This document shows positions 1 to 6,177 of a DNA stretch of 6,212 bases, in pieces (within the stretch, counting starts at the first letter, position 1; the number at the start of each line of letters is the position of its first letter). The position numbers and the translations under genes were made by a program. A model generated the notes under the pieces. That model had not been told where the DNA came from and made no database searches. It saw only the letters and a program-made list of their open reading frames with translations. The stretch comes from Clostridia bacterium (GTDB lineage Bacteria; Bacillota; Clostridia; Oscillospirales; CAG-382): contig JAGCNA010000033.1 in the NCBI GenBank assembly GCA_017646185.1, positions 1 to 6,212 of the forward strand, read 5' to 3'.

Positions 1-623
1 TTCAGGGTAAGCATAAGAAGCAGTCCGGCGGTCACGGTCAGTACGGCGACGTTAAGATCGAATTCTCCCGTCACGACGAAGACGGACTCCTGTTTACCGA
101 AACCGTTGTAGGCGGCGCAGTTCCCAAGAACTTCTTCCCCGCAATCGAAAAGGGACTTCAGGAATCCATGCAGAAGGGTGTTCTTGCAGGATATCCCGTT
201 ATCGGTCTTAAGGCAAATCTGTTCGATGGTTCTTACCACGACGTTGACTCTTCCGAAATGTCCTTCAAACTTGCCGCAAACCTTGCGTTCAAGGAAGGTC
301 TTAAGGATAACTCCGTTCTGCTTGAGCCTGTAGGTATGCTTAAGGTTCTTATCCCCGATAACATGATGGGTGATATCATCGGCGACCTTAACAAGCGCCG
401 CGGCAGAATCGCAGGTACCGATCAGTCTGAAGAGCGTAAGGGCTACACCGTAGTAGAAGCAGAAGTTCCTTCCGCTGAAATGAGCACCTATGCTATCCAG
501 CTCCGCGCTATGACTCAGGGCAGAGGTACATATACCTTCGAATTCCTCAGATACGAGGAAGCTCCCGCAAACATTGTACAGAAAGTAGTTGAAGAAGCAA
601 AGAAGAATGCTTCCGACGAATAA
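1..623 (+). CDS. Elongation factor G-like translation GTPase (EF-G paralogue), C-terminal part
   Basis: The 5' end lies outside the window; the open frame runs from base 3 and gives 206 visible residues. These cover domains IV and V of an EF-G-family ribosomal translocase. Domain IV (about residues 1-105) has the KKQSGGHGQYGDV strand and the GSYHDVDSSEMSFKLA loop, which includes the histidine that in EF-G reaches the decoding site. Domain V (about 106-195) has LLEPVGMLKVLIPD, DLNKRRGRIAG and the MTQGRGTYTFEFLRYE end. The KHKKQSGGHGQYGDV form and the short tail resemble the second-type EF-G (EF-G2-like) more than housekeeping FusA; that subtype call is inferred from memory of the families. The GTPase domain is not visible, so GTP binding and the exact role (translocation, recycling or an accessory function) cannot be judged. 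The internal ATG at 168 is not the start, because homology continues upstream of it. Codon choice is strongly biased (CTT, AAC, CGT, GTT), as expected for high expression. Confidence 0.93.
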   Translation, partial: QGKHKKQSGGHGQYGDVKIEFSRHDEDGLLFTETVVGGAVPKNFFPAIEKGLQESMQKGVLAGYPVIGLKANLFDGSYHDVDSSEMSFKLAANLAFKEGLKDNSVLLEPVGMLKVLIPDNMMGDIIGDLNKRRGRIAGTDQSEERKGYTVVEAEVPSAEMSTYAIQLRAMTQGRGTYTFEFLRYEEAPANIVQKVVEEAKKNASDE

Positions 624-661
624 TTCCACCAGCAATTACCAAGAAATGAGGTTATTTTCAA

Positions 662-2071
662 ATGTCAAGCTTTAAGAGATATTCATTGGCAGCTTTGCTT
701 GCGGCGCTTTTGCTCACCGCAGTATTGCTGACCTCCTGCGTAAACTTCGATAGTTCTTCCATCAACGAACTTCCTCCTCTTGATTTTTCAGAGGACGTAA
801 ATCAGAAAGATGAAGAATCCGAACCTCCTACGGAGGAGGGATATACAGCACGTCCCACCGTTACCGCTATCGTTAACACTTCTCCCGAGATAATTGTTAT
901 CAGCGGTACCTGTGAAGAAGGCGCTGTTATCACCGCTACCAGCCCCGTGGATTCCGTAACCGTTAATTCTCTTAATGGTTACTACATACTTGAGTATGAT
1001 CTTGACGGCAGAGACTCCCGTTCTCTTTCCATTACCGCAAAGGTAGATGGCAAGGAAACCAGTACCGCACGTGAGATCGTTGTTAAGCGCGATGCGATGG
1101 CTGAAACCCGTACGGATGAATTTGAAGTTGTTCTCGGTAAAGATGGTTATCTCTTCTTCCGTGAGACTATCGATAATTATTGCGGCAACAACCTTATCAC
1201 CGTTTCCGCGGTAAACAACTTCCTTAACAACACACTTAACGCACAGATCACCGCCCTTGAAAACCGTGCAGGCGGACACGAAGTAGAGCTTATCTACGTT
1301 CTTATCCCCAACTCTTCTATGGCATACGGTGAATATCTGCCCGAAGATGCTAAAAAGGAAACCTATAACACTCTCTATGACCAGATAGCAGAAGCTCTCA
1401 ACAAGTCCAACGCTACCTTCATAGATATGAAGACTGTTTTTGAGCAGCACAAGGATGACGGCTACCTTCTTTTCAACAAGACCGATAGCCATATCACCGA
1501 TTACGCAGGCTACCTTGTATATACCGAGCTTATGAACCATATCGCTCAGAAGTTCCCTGCAGCCGCTCCTCACGGTCTTGATCAGTTCACCGTTTCCGAA
1601 GAAACTACCGTTAACGGCGGTAACCTGGCTACTTACGGTCAGTTGGATCCCTCTTCTCTCCTGGAGAACTACGTATCTCTTACCCCCAATTTCTCTATGG
1701 ATATGGGTGATTCCGCACACCGTCTTAAGCTCACCACCACTAATCTGATGGATCTTCAGAAGTATGCCGGCGATGGCAGCTGCCAGATCGTTTCCGATAA
1801 AGTTGAAGAAGGCAAGACCAATATTCTCAACCGTCTGTACTTCTGCACCGAGCGTGAAGATCTTCCTTCCGCTATGATCTATCGTGACGATAGCTCTGCT
1901 ATGTTTGCAGATTACCTTGCAGAACGCTTTAACAACTGCATGCTGGGTGTTTCCGGTGACTACGTTGTTAACTTTACCGACGCAGGCAGACACGCTTCCT
2001 CCGGCAAATCTATCGTTGATTACGTTATCGTTATTATTGATGAAAACAACCTCGATCAGCTTATAAAATAA
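662..2071 (+). CDS. Surface lipoprotein with Ig-like domain and DHHW/AlgX-like SGNH-type domain
   Basis: This is a 469-residue exported lipoprotein. Residues 1-25 are a lipoprotein signal peptide with lipobox LTSC, so Cys26 should be lipidated and the protein held on the outer face of the membrane. Residues 27-63 form an acidic Ser/Glu/Pro-rich linker. Residues about 64-143 look like a bacterial Ig-like domain (SGTCEEGAVITAT, then NGYY and a beta-rich end). From about 157 the sequence follows DHHW/AlgX-like proteins: GKDGYLFF (159-166), DNY (171-173), VLIPNSSMAYGEYLP (213-227), TDSHITDYAGY (274-284), IYRDDSSAMF (406-415) and a C-terminal VIIDENNLDQL. In AlgX/AlgJ relatives the Asp-x-His and a later Asp-Ser support O-acetyl transfer or hydrolysis on polysaccharide. 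Here the usual Trp after His277 is Ile, and the Ser region reads DDSS, so activity is uncertain. A GAGGT ribosome site at 648-652 sits 9 bases from the ATG. The gene lies 38 bases after the EF-G gene with no terminator between, so co-transcription is likely. Arginine codons are CGT, CGC or AGA only, matching the translation gene upstream. Confidence 0.8.
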   Translation: MSSFKRYSLAALLAALLLTAVLLTSCVNFDSSSINELPPLDFSEDVNQKDEESEPPTEEGYTARPTVTAIVNTSPEIIVISGTCEEGAVITATSPVDSVTVNSLNGYYILEYDLDGRDSRSLSITAKVDGKETSTAREIVVKRDAMAETRTDEFEVVLGKDGYLFFRETIDNYCGNNLITVSAVNNFLNNTLNAQITALENRAGGHEVELIYVLIPNSSMAYGEYLPEDAKKETYNTLYDQIAEALNKSNATFIDMKTVFEQHKDDGYLLFNKTDSHITDYAGYLVYTELMNHIAQKFPAAAPHGLDQFTVSEETTVNGGNLATYGQLDPSSLLENYVSLTPNFSMDMGDSAHRLKLTTTNLMDLQKYAGDGSCQIVSDKVEEGKTNILNRLYFCTEREDLPSAMIYRDDSSAMFADYLAERFNNCMLGVSGDYVVNFTDAGRHASSGKSIVDYVIVIIDENNLDQLIK

Positions 2072-2085
2072 TCAATACAAAAAAC

Positions 2086-2123
2086 GCTCCCGTTCTTGTT
2101 TTAAGAACGGGAGCTTTGTTTTA
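2086..2123 (+). terminator. Rho-independent terminator after the EF-G/lipoprotein operon
   Basis: A perfect 12-bp stem pairs GCTCCCGTTCTT (2086-2097) with AAGAACGGGAGC (2103-2114) around a GTTTT loop. It is followed by TTTGTTTTA. The A-rich run at 2078-2084 before the stem could also give a T tract to transcripts from the other strand, though no minus-strand gene is visible here. It lies 15 bases past the lipoprotein stop codon. The rest of the gap up to 2208 is AT-rich and should hold the promoter of the next gene, but only weak candidates (for example TTGCTG at 2130-2135) were seen. Confidence 0.93.
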
Positions 2124-2208
2124 TTGTATTTGCTGCAGTTATATTTTTTAGGCATTAATTATATTTACGTTCGGGTGCGCATATAGATTACGGAAAGGAG
2201 TATTTAAT

Positions 2209-3396
2209 ATGAAACGAATAATTATTTTAATTCTTGTTTTCACCTTTTTGTTTCCTGCTTCCGTATGCGCTACCGAAGAGAATTCGGTGTTTGACACCAT
2301 CGAGGCGGAGGATTTCTGGTTTGAGGAAGCTGCCGCTTTTACGGGAGATTTTAAGGTTAAAAGCGCATATCTTACCGATTATCTTACGGGTACGGTATTG
2401 TATGCGAAAAACGAAGAGGAACGTCTTCCCATCGCTTCTGTAACAAAGATAATGACCTCGCTTTTGGTTTTCGAAGCCTTGGAAGCAGGGAAAATATCTT
2501 ATGAAGAAATGGTAACCGTGAGCGACCATGCAGCGTCAATGGGCGGCAGTCAGGTATATCTTGAGCCGGGTGAGCAAATGTCGGTAAAGGATCTTATGAA
2601 GGCTATGATGATATCCTCTGCAAATGATGCCACAATGGCGCTGGCAGAGCACGTGGCGGGAAGCGTGGAAACCTTCGTTAGTATGATGAACAACCGTGCG
2701 GCGGCGTTGGGAATGGAAAACACCGCCTTTAAAAACCCTCACGGTCTGGACGAAGAGGGGCATTACAGCTGTGCCAAGGACGTTGCTTGTATGACGAGGG
2801 AGCTGCTGACTCATAAAGACGTGTCCCAATTCACTACCGTCTGGATGGATACAATTCGTGACGGCGCTTTCGGGCTATCAAACACAAACAAGCTTATTCG
2901 CTATTACAGCGGTGCAACGGGAATGAAAACCGGTTTTACAAACGCGGCGGGATTTTGTCTTTCGGGTACGGCTATGCGGGACGGATTGCATCTTATTGCG
3001 GTAGTGCTCGGTGGGGAATCCAGCAACGAGCGCTTCGGCACGGTAAAAAAGATGCTGGATTACGGCTTTGCAAATTACTCGGTATTCACGCCCGAGCATC
3101 TTAAGGTGGAAGATATTTTCGTGCCCGGCGGAACGGATAATTATCTTTCTGCGGATTATACGCCGCCTTCAATGCTTACAGAAAAAGGCGTGGCAGGGGA
3201 AATAACCCAGCGCATATCCGTTTTTGAAGATATTTCTGCCCCCGTTGCTCAGGGCGATAAGGTGGGCAGGGTGGATATATACCGTGACGGCAATTTGATA
3301 GCCACCGCAGACCTGCTGGCAACCGAGAGTATTCAGCGTATCGGGTTCGGTGAACTGTTTTTGCGAATATTAAAAACCGCAGTTGGATTTATTTAA
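2209..3396 (+). CDS. D-alanyl-D-alanine carboxypeptidase (peptidase S11, low-molecular-weight penicillin-binding protein)
   Basis: This 395-residue exported serine D,D-carboxypeptidase (DacF/DacB type) removes the terminal D-Ala from peptidoglycan pentapeptides outside the cell and so limits cross-linking. Residues 1-21 form a signal peptide, probably cleaved after SVCA. All three penicillin-binding motifs are present: SVTK (Ser77 nucleophile, Lys80), SAN (137-139) and KTG (240-242). The region about 295-370 fits the beta-rich C-terminal domain of PBP5-like enzymes. The last 17 residues (379-395, GELFLRILKTAVGFI) form an amphipathic or hydrophobic tail of the kind that attaches these enzymes to the membrane. 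The length is typical of the family. AAGGAG at 2195-2200, 8 bases before the ATG, supports the start. No hairpin follows the stop; the promoter of pgi begins at the next base. Unlike its neighbours it uses AGG, CGG and CGA arginine codons, suggesting lower expression. The family assignment is firm; the paralogue symbol is not decidable from sequence alone. Confidence 0.96.
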   Translation: MKRIIILILVFTFLFPASVCATEENSVFDTIEAEDFWFEEAAAFTGDFKVKSAYLTDYLTGTVLYAKNEEERLPIASVTKIMTSLLVFEALEAGKISYEEMVTVSDHAASMGGSQVYLEPGEQMSVKDLMKAMMISSANDATMALAEHVAGSVETFVSMMNNRAAALGMENTAFKNPHGLDEEGHYSCAKDVACMTRELLTHKDVSQFTTVWMDTIRDGAFGLSNTNKLIRYYSGATGMKTGFTNAAGFCLSGTAMRDGLHLIAVVLGGESSNERFGTVKKMLDYGFANYSVFTPEHLKVEDIFVPGGTDNYLSADYTPPSMLTEKGVAGEITQRISVFEDISAPVAQGDKVGRVDIYRDGNLIATADLLATESIQRIGFGELFLRILKTAVGFI

Positions 3397-3425
3397 TTGA
3401 CAAAAGGCATAATATAGTATATAAT
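3397..3425 (+). promoter_or_regulatory. Perfect-consensus sigma-A promoter of pgi
   Basis: TTGACA at 3397-3402 and TATAAT at 3420-3425 are separated by exactly 17 bases, a full match to the vegetative consensus. The -35 box starts on the base directly after the TAA stop of the carboxypeptidase gene. Transcription should begin near 3432, giving a leader of about 30 bases that carries the AAGGAAG ribosome site at 3443-3449. Confidence 0.92.
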
Positions 3426-3460
3426 ATTTTGAAAATCTTAAAAAGGAAGTTTTTTTAATT

Positions 3461-4795
3461 ATGATACGTTTAGAAGATAAATACGCATTATCTTTTTTGA
3501 AGGAAGATGATATCGCTTCTCTTACACCTGCGCTCCAGACAGCGGACGGTTATATCCGTAACCGTAACGGTGCAGGAAACGATTTTACCGGTTGGATAGA
3601 TCTTCCCGTAAATTACGATAAAGAAGAATTTGCACGCATTAAAGCGGCTGCAAAGCGCATTTGCGAAACCAGCGATGCTCTTATCGTTATCGGTATCGGC
3701 GGAAGCTATCTCGGTGCAAAGGCTGCAATCGATTTCCTTCGCTCTCCCAATTACAACAGCATTAAAAAGGATACTCCCGATATTTACTTTACCGGTAATT
3801 CTTTCTCCGGTGACGACCTTAAAGAGGTTCTGGACGCCTGCGAAGGCAAGCGTGTTTCCGTTAACGTTATAAGCAAATCCGGTACCACTACCGAAAGCGC
3901 TCTGGCGTTCAGATTTATCAGAAGCGAACTTGAAAAGCGTTATTCCCGCGAAGAGCTTAAAGAGAGAATATACTGCACCACCGACAAGGCAAGAGGCGCT
4001 CTTAAAAACTTTGCGGATGCAGAAGGTTACGAAACCTTTGTAATTCCCGATGATATCGGCGGAAGATTTTCCGTACTCACCGCTGTGGGACTCCTTCCCA
4101 TCGCCGTTGCAGGCTGTGATATAGACGGCCTTATGCAGGGTGCCGCCGCTATGCGTGAGCAGTGCTTTGCGGATGGACTTAATAACGTTGCATACAGATA
4201 TGCTGTTCTCCGTAACGCATTTTATAATCAGGGCAAGCGTATAGAAATTCTCGCTTCTTACGAAGGTGCTTTCCGTTCTATGGCAGAATGGTGGAAGCAG
4301 CTTTACGGCGAAAGCGAAGGAAAAGACGGCAAGGGCATTTTCCCCGCATCCGTTGCTTTTTCTACCGACCTTCATTCCTTGGGTCAGTTTATTCAGGACG
4401 GTTCCCGCACTATGTTTGAAACCGTTGTAAGACAGGAAAAGCCCGTAAACACTCTTACCGTTCCTTTTGATGAGCTTAATACCGATACACTCAATTATCT
4501 CGCCGGTATGACAATGAACGAAATAAACGACCACGCTATGACAGGTACTCTCCTTGCTCATCTTGATGGCGGCGTTCCCAATCTTATGCTCACTTACGAC
4601 AGCAGATGTGAATATACTCTGGGTGAAATGGTATATTTCTTTGAGCTGGCGTGTGCGGCAAGCGGCTATATTCTTGGTGTAAATCCCTTTGATCAGCCCG
4701 GTGTAGAGGACTATAAGCGCAATATGTTTGCACTTTTGGGCAAGCCCGGCTACGAAAGTCAAAAAGAAGCACTGGAAAACAAGATGAAATTATAA
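3461..4795 (+). CDS. pgi: Glucose-6-phosphate isomerase
   Basis: This cytoplasmic enzyme interconverts glucose 6-phosphate and fructose 6-phosphate, the second step of glycolysis, and works in reverse in gluconeogenesis. The 444-residue length fits the short Bacillus/Clostridium-type Pgi. Sugar-phosphate isomerase (SIS-fold) motifs occur in order: GIGGSYLGAKAAIDF (78-92), VISKSGTTTESALAF (136-150), GGRFSVLTAVGLLP (200-213), WWKQLYGESEGKDGKG (277-292) with Glu284 at the catalytic base position, His305 in DLHSLGQ, and the C-terminal signature GVNPFDQPGVEDYK (406-419) with Lys419. All expected active-site positions are present and no break was found. AAGGAAG at 3443-3449 precedes the ATG by 11 bases. 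The perfect promoter upstream and the biased codons (arginine only CGT, CGC or AGA) both point to high constitutive expression. No terminator hairpin is visible downstream, so some transcripts may continue into the next gene. Confidence 0.98.
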   Translation: MIRLEDKYALSFLKEDDIASLTPALQTADGYIRNRNGAGNDFTGWIDLPVNYDKEEFARIKAAAKRICETSDALIVIGIGGSYLGAKAAIDFLRSPNYNSIKKDTPDIYFTGNSFSGDDLKEVLDACEGKRVSVNVISKSGTTTESALAFRFIRSELEKRYSREELKERIYCTTDKARGALKNFADAEGYETFVIPDDIGGRFSVLTAVGLLPIAVAGCDIDGLMQGAAAMREQCFADGLNNVAYRYAVLRNAFYNQGKRIEILASYEGAFRSMAEWWKQLYGESEGKDGKGIFPASVAFSTDLHSLGQFIQDGSRTMFETVVRQEKPVNTLTVPFDELNTDTLNYLAGMTMNEINDHAMTGTLLAHLDGGVPNLMLTYDSRCEYTLGEMVYFFELACAASGYILGVNPFDQPGVEDYKRNMFALLGKPGYESQKEALENKMKL

Positions 4796-4803
4796 AAAAA
4801 CTC

Positions 4804-4832
4804 TTGCTTTTTCCGTTAATATCAAGTAAAAT
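4804..4832 (+). promoter_or_regulatory. Probable sigma-A promoter of the P-loop/membrane protein pair
   Basis: TTGCTT (4804-4809) lies 17 bases before TAAAAT (4827-4832). The -10 box matches consensus at five of six positions and the -35 box at three. The spacing and the position, about 40 bases ahead of the next start codon, are right. It begins 9 bases past the pgi stop, in the same arrangement as the pgi promoter. Confidence 0.5.
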
Positions 4833-4858
4833 AAGTATGGACACAAAAAGTCACAAAC

Positions 4859-4864
4859 AGGAGG
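4859..4864 (+). promoter_or_regulatory. Strong ribosome-binding site AGGAGG
   Basis: AGGAGG lies 9 bases before the ATG at 4874 and 18 bases before the in-frame ATG at 4883. This decides the start in favour of 4874. Confidence 0.85.
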
Positions 4865-4873
4865 CATATCGAT

Positions 4874-5281
4874 ATGATAAAAATGTTGGTCGGACTCAAA
4901 GGCTCCGGCAAAACCAAAACTCTCATTGACGAAGTAAAAAAAGCTTCTGAGGCTTCTACCGGTTCGGTAGTATGCGTTGAATACGGCAGAAACCTTTCTT
5001 ATAATATAGGTTATGACGTACGTCTTGTAGACGCAAAGGAATATGCAGTTAAAGATGCAACCACCCTTTACGGCTTCGTTTGCGGTCTTCTCGCAAGCAA
5101 TCACGACGTTACCGATCTTTTTATAGACAGCGCTCTTAAGATCTGCGGCGAGGACGTTCCCGCTTTTGCAGAATTTCTTGAAAAGTTCAATGCAGTTCTC
5201 GGCGAAAACGTTAACTGCATGATCACCGCTTCCGTAGAGGAAGATGCTCTTCCCGAAAGCGCAAAGAAATACATAGGCTAA
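4874..5281 (+). CDS. Small P-loop ATP-binding protein of unknown function
   Basis: The 135-residue soluble protein opens directly with a Walker A loop, GLKGSGKT (7-14), following a short hydrophobic strand. A plausible Walker B strand is TDLFIDS (80-86), with Asp85 after hydrophobic residues. A third strand, NCMITASVEED (114-124), has a Ser in a sensor-like place. This order (P-loop, Walker B, sensor strand) suggests a minimal RecA/AAA-like NTPase core with no lid or effector domain. I do not recognise a function. Similar short proteins in Clostridia may carry PilT-like or ATP-binding labels, but nothing pilus-related is seen here. The start is set by AGGAGG at 4859-4864. The stop overlaps the next ATG by one base (TAATG), so it is probably translated together with the membrane protein that follows. 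Codon use is biased like pgi. ATP binding is a good inference; hydrolysis is not established. Confidence 0.8.
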   Translation: MIKMLVGLKGSGKTKTLIDEVKKASEASTGSVVCVEYGRNLSYNIGYDVRLVDAKEYAVKDATTLYGFVCGLLASNHDVTDLFIDSALKICGEDVPAFAEFLEKFNAVLGENVNCMITASVEEDALPESAKKYIG

Positions 5282-5679
5282 TGAAAAAAAGTATAAAAGA
5301 TATTGCCCTTATCGGGTTAGGCGCATATGCCGTCTTGTCCGTAGGGTATATGCTCTTGGTGCTTTCCGGCATCAGTGATGAAGCAGTAAAAACAATAGCC
5401 CTCCTTTTTGGTAAACAGCTTTTGTTTTTGCTTATCTACAGTATCGTTCTCGGCGCATCTTTTACGGTGTTCGGATTTAAGTTTTCCCCCATTGCGGCAA
5501 GACTTATTCATATCGCCGTTACGTATGCCGCTACGGTAGGTATAGTTTTACTGCTTATCTCTTCCGCCGCAAACGCCGCACAAAAGCTTATTTACATTGT
5601 AATAACCACCGTTTTATTTGCGTTGGTTTACGGTGTAACAGCTTTGGTTGTCTATTTATTTAAAAAGTATAAGAGTTAA
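5281..5679 (+). CDS. Small four-helix membrane protein of unknown function
   Basis: The 132-residue protein is almost wholly hydrophobic, with four likely membrane helices at about 8-29, 38-62, 72-95 and 102-126. It has a short basic N-terminus (MKKSIKD) and a basic C-terminus (FKKYKS). By the positive-inside rule both ends should face the cytoplasm. Length, helix count and the ARLIHIAVTY stretch before helix 3 faintly recall the DUF3021 family, but this is a weak guess and the LytTR regulator often found beside that family is absent. Its ATG shares one base with the stop of the P-loop gene, and there is no clear ribosome site of its own, so translation is probably coupled to that gene. A physical or functional link between the two products is inferred from this coupling only. 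A strong hairpin follows the stop codon. Confidence 0.75.
   Translation: MKKSIKDIALIGLGAYAVLSVGYMLLVLSGISDEAVKTIALLFGKQLLFLLIYSIVLGASFTVFGFKFSPIAARLIHIAVTYAATVGIVLLLISSAANAAQKLIYIVITTVLFALVYGVTALVVYLFKKYKS
5644..5673 (+). promoter_or_regulatory. Possible promoter of the Nudix gene
   Basis: TTGGTT (5644-5649) and TATAAG (5668-5673) are 18 bases apart, inside the last codons of the membrane protein gene. The -10 box matches five of six consensus positions and the -35 box is weak. If used, transcription would start near 5680 and place the hairpin at 5684-5714 at the very 5' end of the Nudix mRNA. Confidence 0.25.
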
Positions 5680-5683
5680 AGAT

Positions 5684-5714
5684 TTAAGCACCTTCAAAAA
5701 ACGAAGGTGCTTAA
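5684..5714 (+). other. Perfect 12-bp inverted repeat/hairpin without a T tract
   Basis: TTAAGCACCTTC (5684-5695) pairs exactly with GAAGGTGCTTAA (5703-5714) around an AAAAAAC loop. It lies 4 bases after the membrane protein stop and 16 bases before the Nudix ATG. GTTATAAGG follows, so the T run of a standard intrinsic terminator is missing; the opposite strand also lacks one. It may be a weak terminator, an mRNA end-protecting stem, a 5' stabilising stem for the Nudix message, or a DNA operator. The ribosome site AAGGA at 5720-5724 lies outside the stem and stays free. Confidence 0.7.
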
Positions 5715-5730
5715 GTTATAAGGACGTATT

Positions 5731-6144
5731 ATGAAAGGTTTAAATATTATCGCCGTTTTTAATAAGGATTTTACACAAGTTCTTATGTGCTACAGAAGAA
5801 AAGATCCGTATAAAGGAAAATACAATTTTGTGGGCGGCAAAATAAAAGACGGGGAAGACGGTCTGTCCGCCGCATACCGCGAACTGCAGGAAGAAACGGG
5901 AATAACCCCTGCAGATATAACTCTTAAGCATTTTATCGATTTTTCTTATTATCATTATGGATTAAAGCTGGAGCTTTACGTAGGCAGGCTGGATAAGGAT
6001 ATGCCCGTTTACGGCGAAGAAAACGAGCTTTTCTGGATCCCGCTTACCGAAAACTTTTTCGATACCCACCGCTTCGCAGGTGAAGGCAATATCGGACATA
6101 TGATAACCGTTATCGAAATGGAAAAAGATAAAATATTTGCATAA
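5731..6144 (+). CDS. Nudix (MutT-like) hydrolase
   Basis: This 137-residue single-domain Nudix hydrolase should cleave a nucleoside diphosphate linked to another group, using Mg2+ or Mn2+. The Nudix box is complete: Gly36, Glu42, then RELQEETGI at 50-58, fitting GX5EX7REUXEEXGU with every metal-binding glutamate present. NFVGGKIKDGE (32-42) is the usual lead-in. The substrate cannot be read from this motif; MutT-type clean-up of oxidised nucleotides is one option among several. AAGGA at 5720-5724, 6 bases before the ATG, supports the start. The gene ends in two consecutive in-frame TAA codons (6142-6147) running into a terminator. Fifty-one bases separate it from the membrane protein gene, and the hairpin in that gap makes it unclear whether it shares a transcript. 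Confidence 0.92.
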   Translation: MKGLNIIAVFNKDFTQVLMCYRRKDPYKGKYNFVGGKIKDGEDGLSAAYRELQEETGITPADITLKHFIDFSYYHYGLKLELYVGRLDKDMPVYGEENELFWIPLTENFFDTHRFAGEGNIGHMITVIEMEKDKIFA

Positions 6145-6145
6145 T

Positions 6146-6172
6146 AAAAGGCTGTCATAAGACAGCCTTTTT
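6146..6172. terminator. Probable bidirectional intrinsic terminator
   Basis: AAAAGGCTGTC (6146-6156) pairs perfectly with GACAGCCTTTT (6161-6171) around an ATAA loop. The plus strand ends in a TTTTT run (6168-6172). Read from the minus strand the same stem ends in TTTTATTA. The stem starts directly after the Nudix stop codon and lies 5 bases beyond the probable minus-strand stop at 6178-6180, so it can serve both converging genes. Confidence 0.85.
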
Positions 6173-6177
6173 ACATT

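Noticed and set aside
168..623. ATG at 168 as the start of a separate small EF-G domain protein
   Set aside because: The same frame continues upstream to base 3 with matching EF-G domain IV sequence (KKQSGGHGQYGDV), so this is the interior of a longer gene cut by the window edge.
788..1993. 401-codon open frame on the minus strand inside the lipoprotein gene
   Set aside because: The plus-strand gene has a signal peptide, lipobox, family motifs and ribosome site. The minus frame has Cys/Val/Ile-rich sequence without motifs and is explained by the strong codon bias of the real gene, which avoids reverse-strand stops.
2124..2165. Promoter for the carboxypeptidase gene in the AT-rich gap
   Set aside because: Boxes such as TTGCTG (2130-2135) with CATTAA 17 bases on, or TATATT (2160-2165), are poorly spaced or poorly matched. 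A promoter must lie here or upstream but I could not place it.
3488..4762. 424-codon open frame on the minus strand inside pgi
   Set aside because: pgi is certain from its motifs. The antisense frame has no recognisable domain and is another shadow of biased codon use.
4796..4815. A-run and T-run after pgi (AAAAAACTCTTGCTTTTT) as a terminator
   Set aside because: Only A:T pairing is possible, with no G+C core, and the same bases include the likely -35 box of the next promoter.
4874..5281. Calling the P-loop protein a PilT twitching-motility ATPase
   Set aside because: It has a P-loop only. The PilT Asp and His boxes and N-terminal domain are absent, and no pilus genes are nearby.
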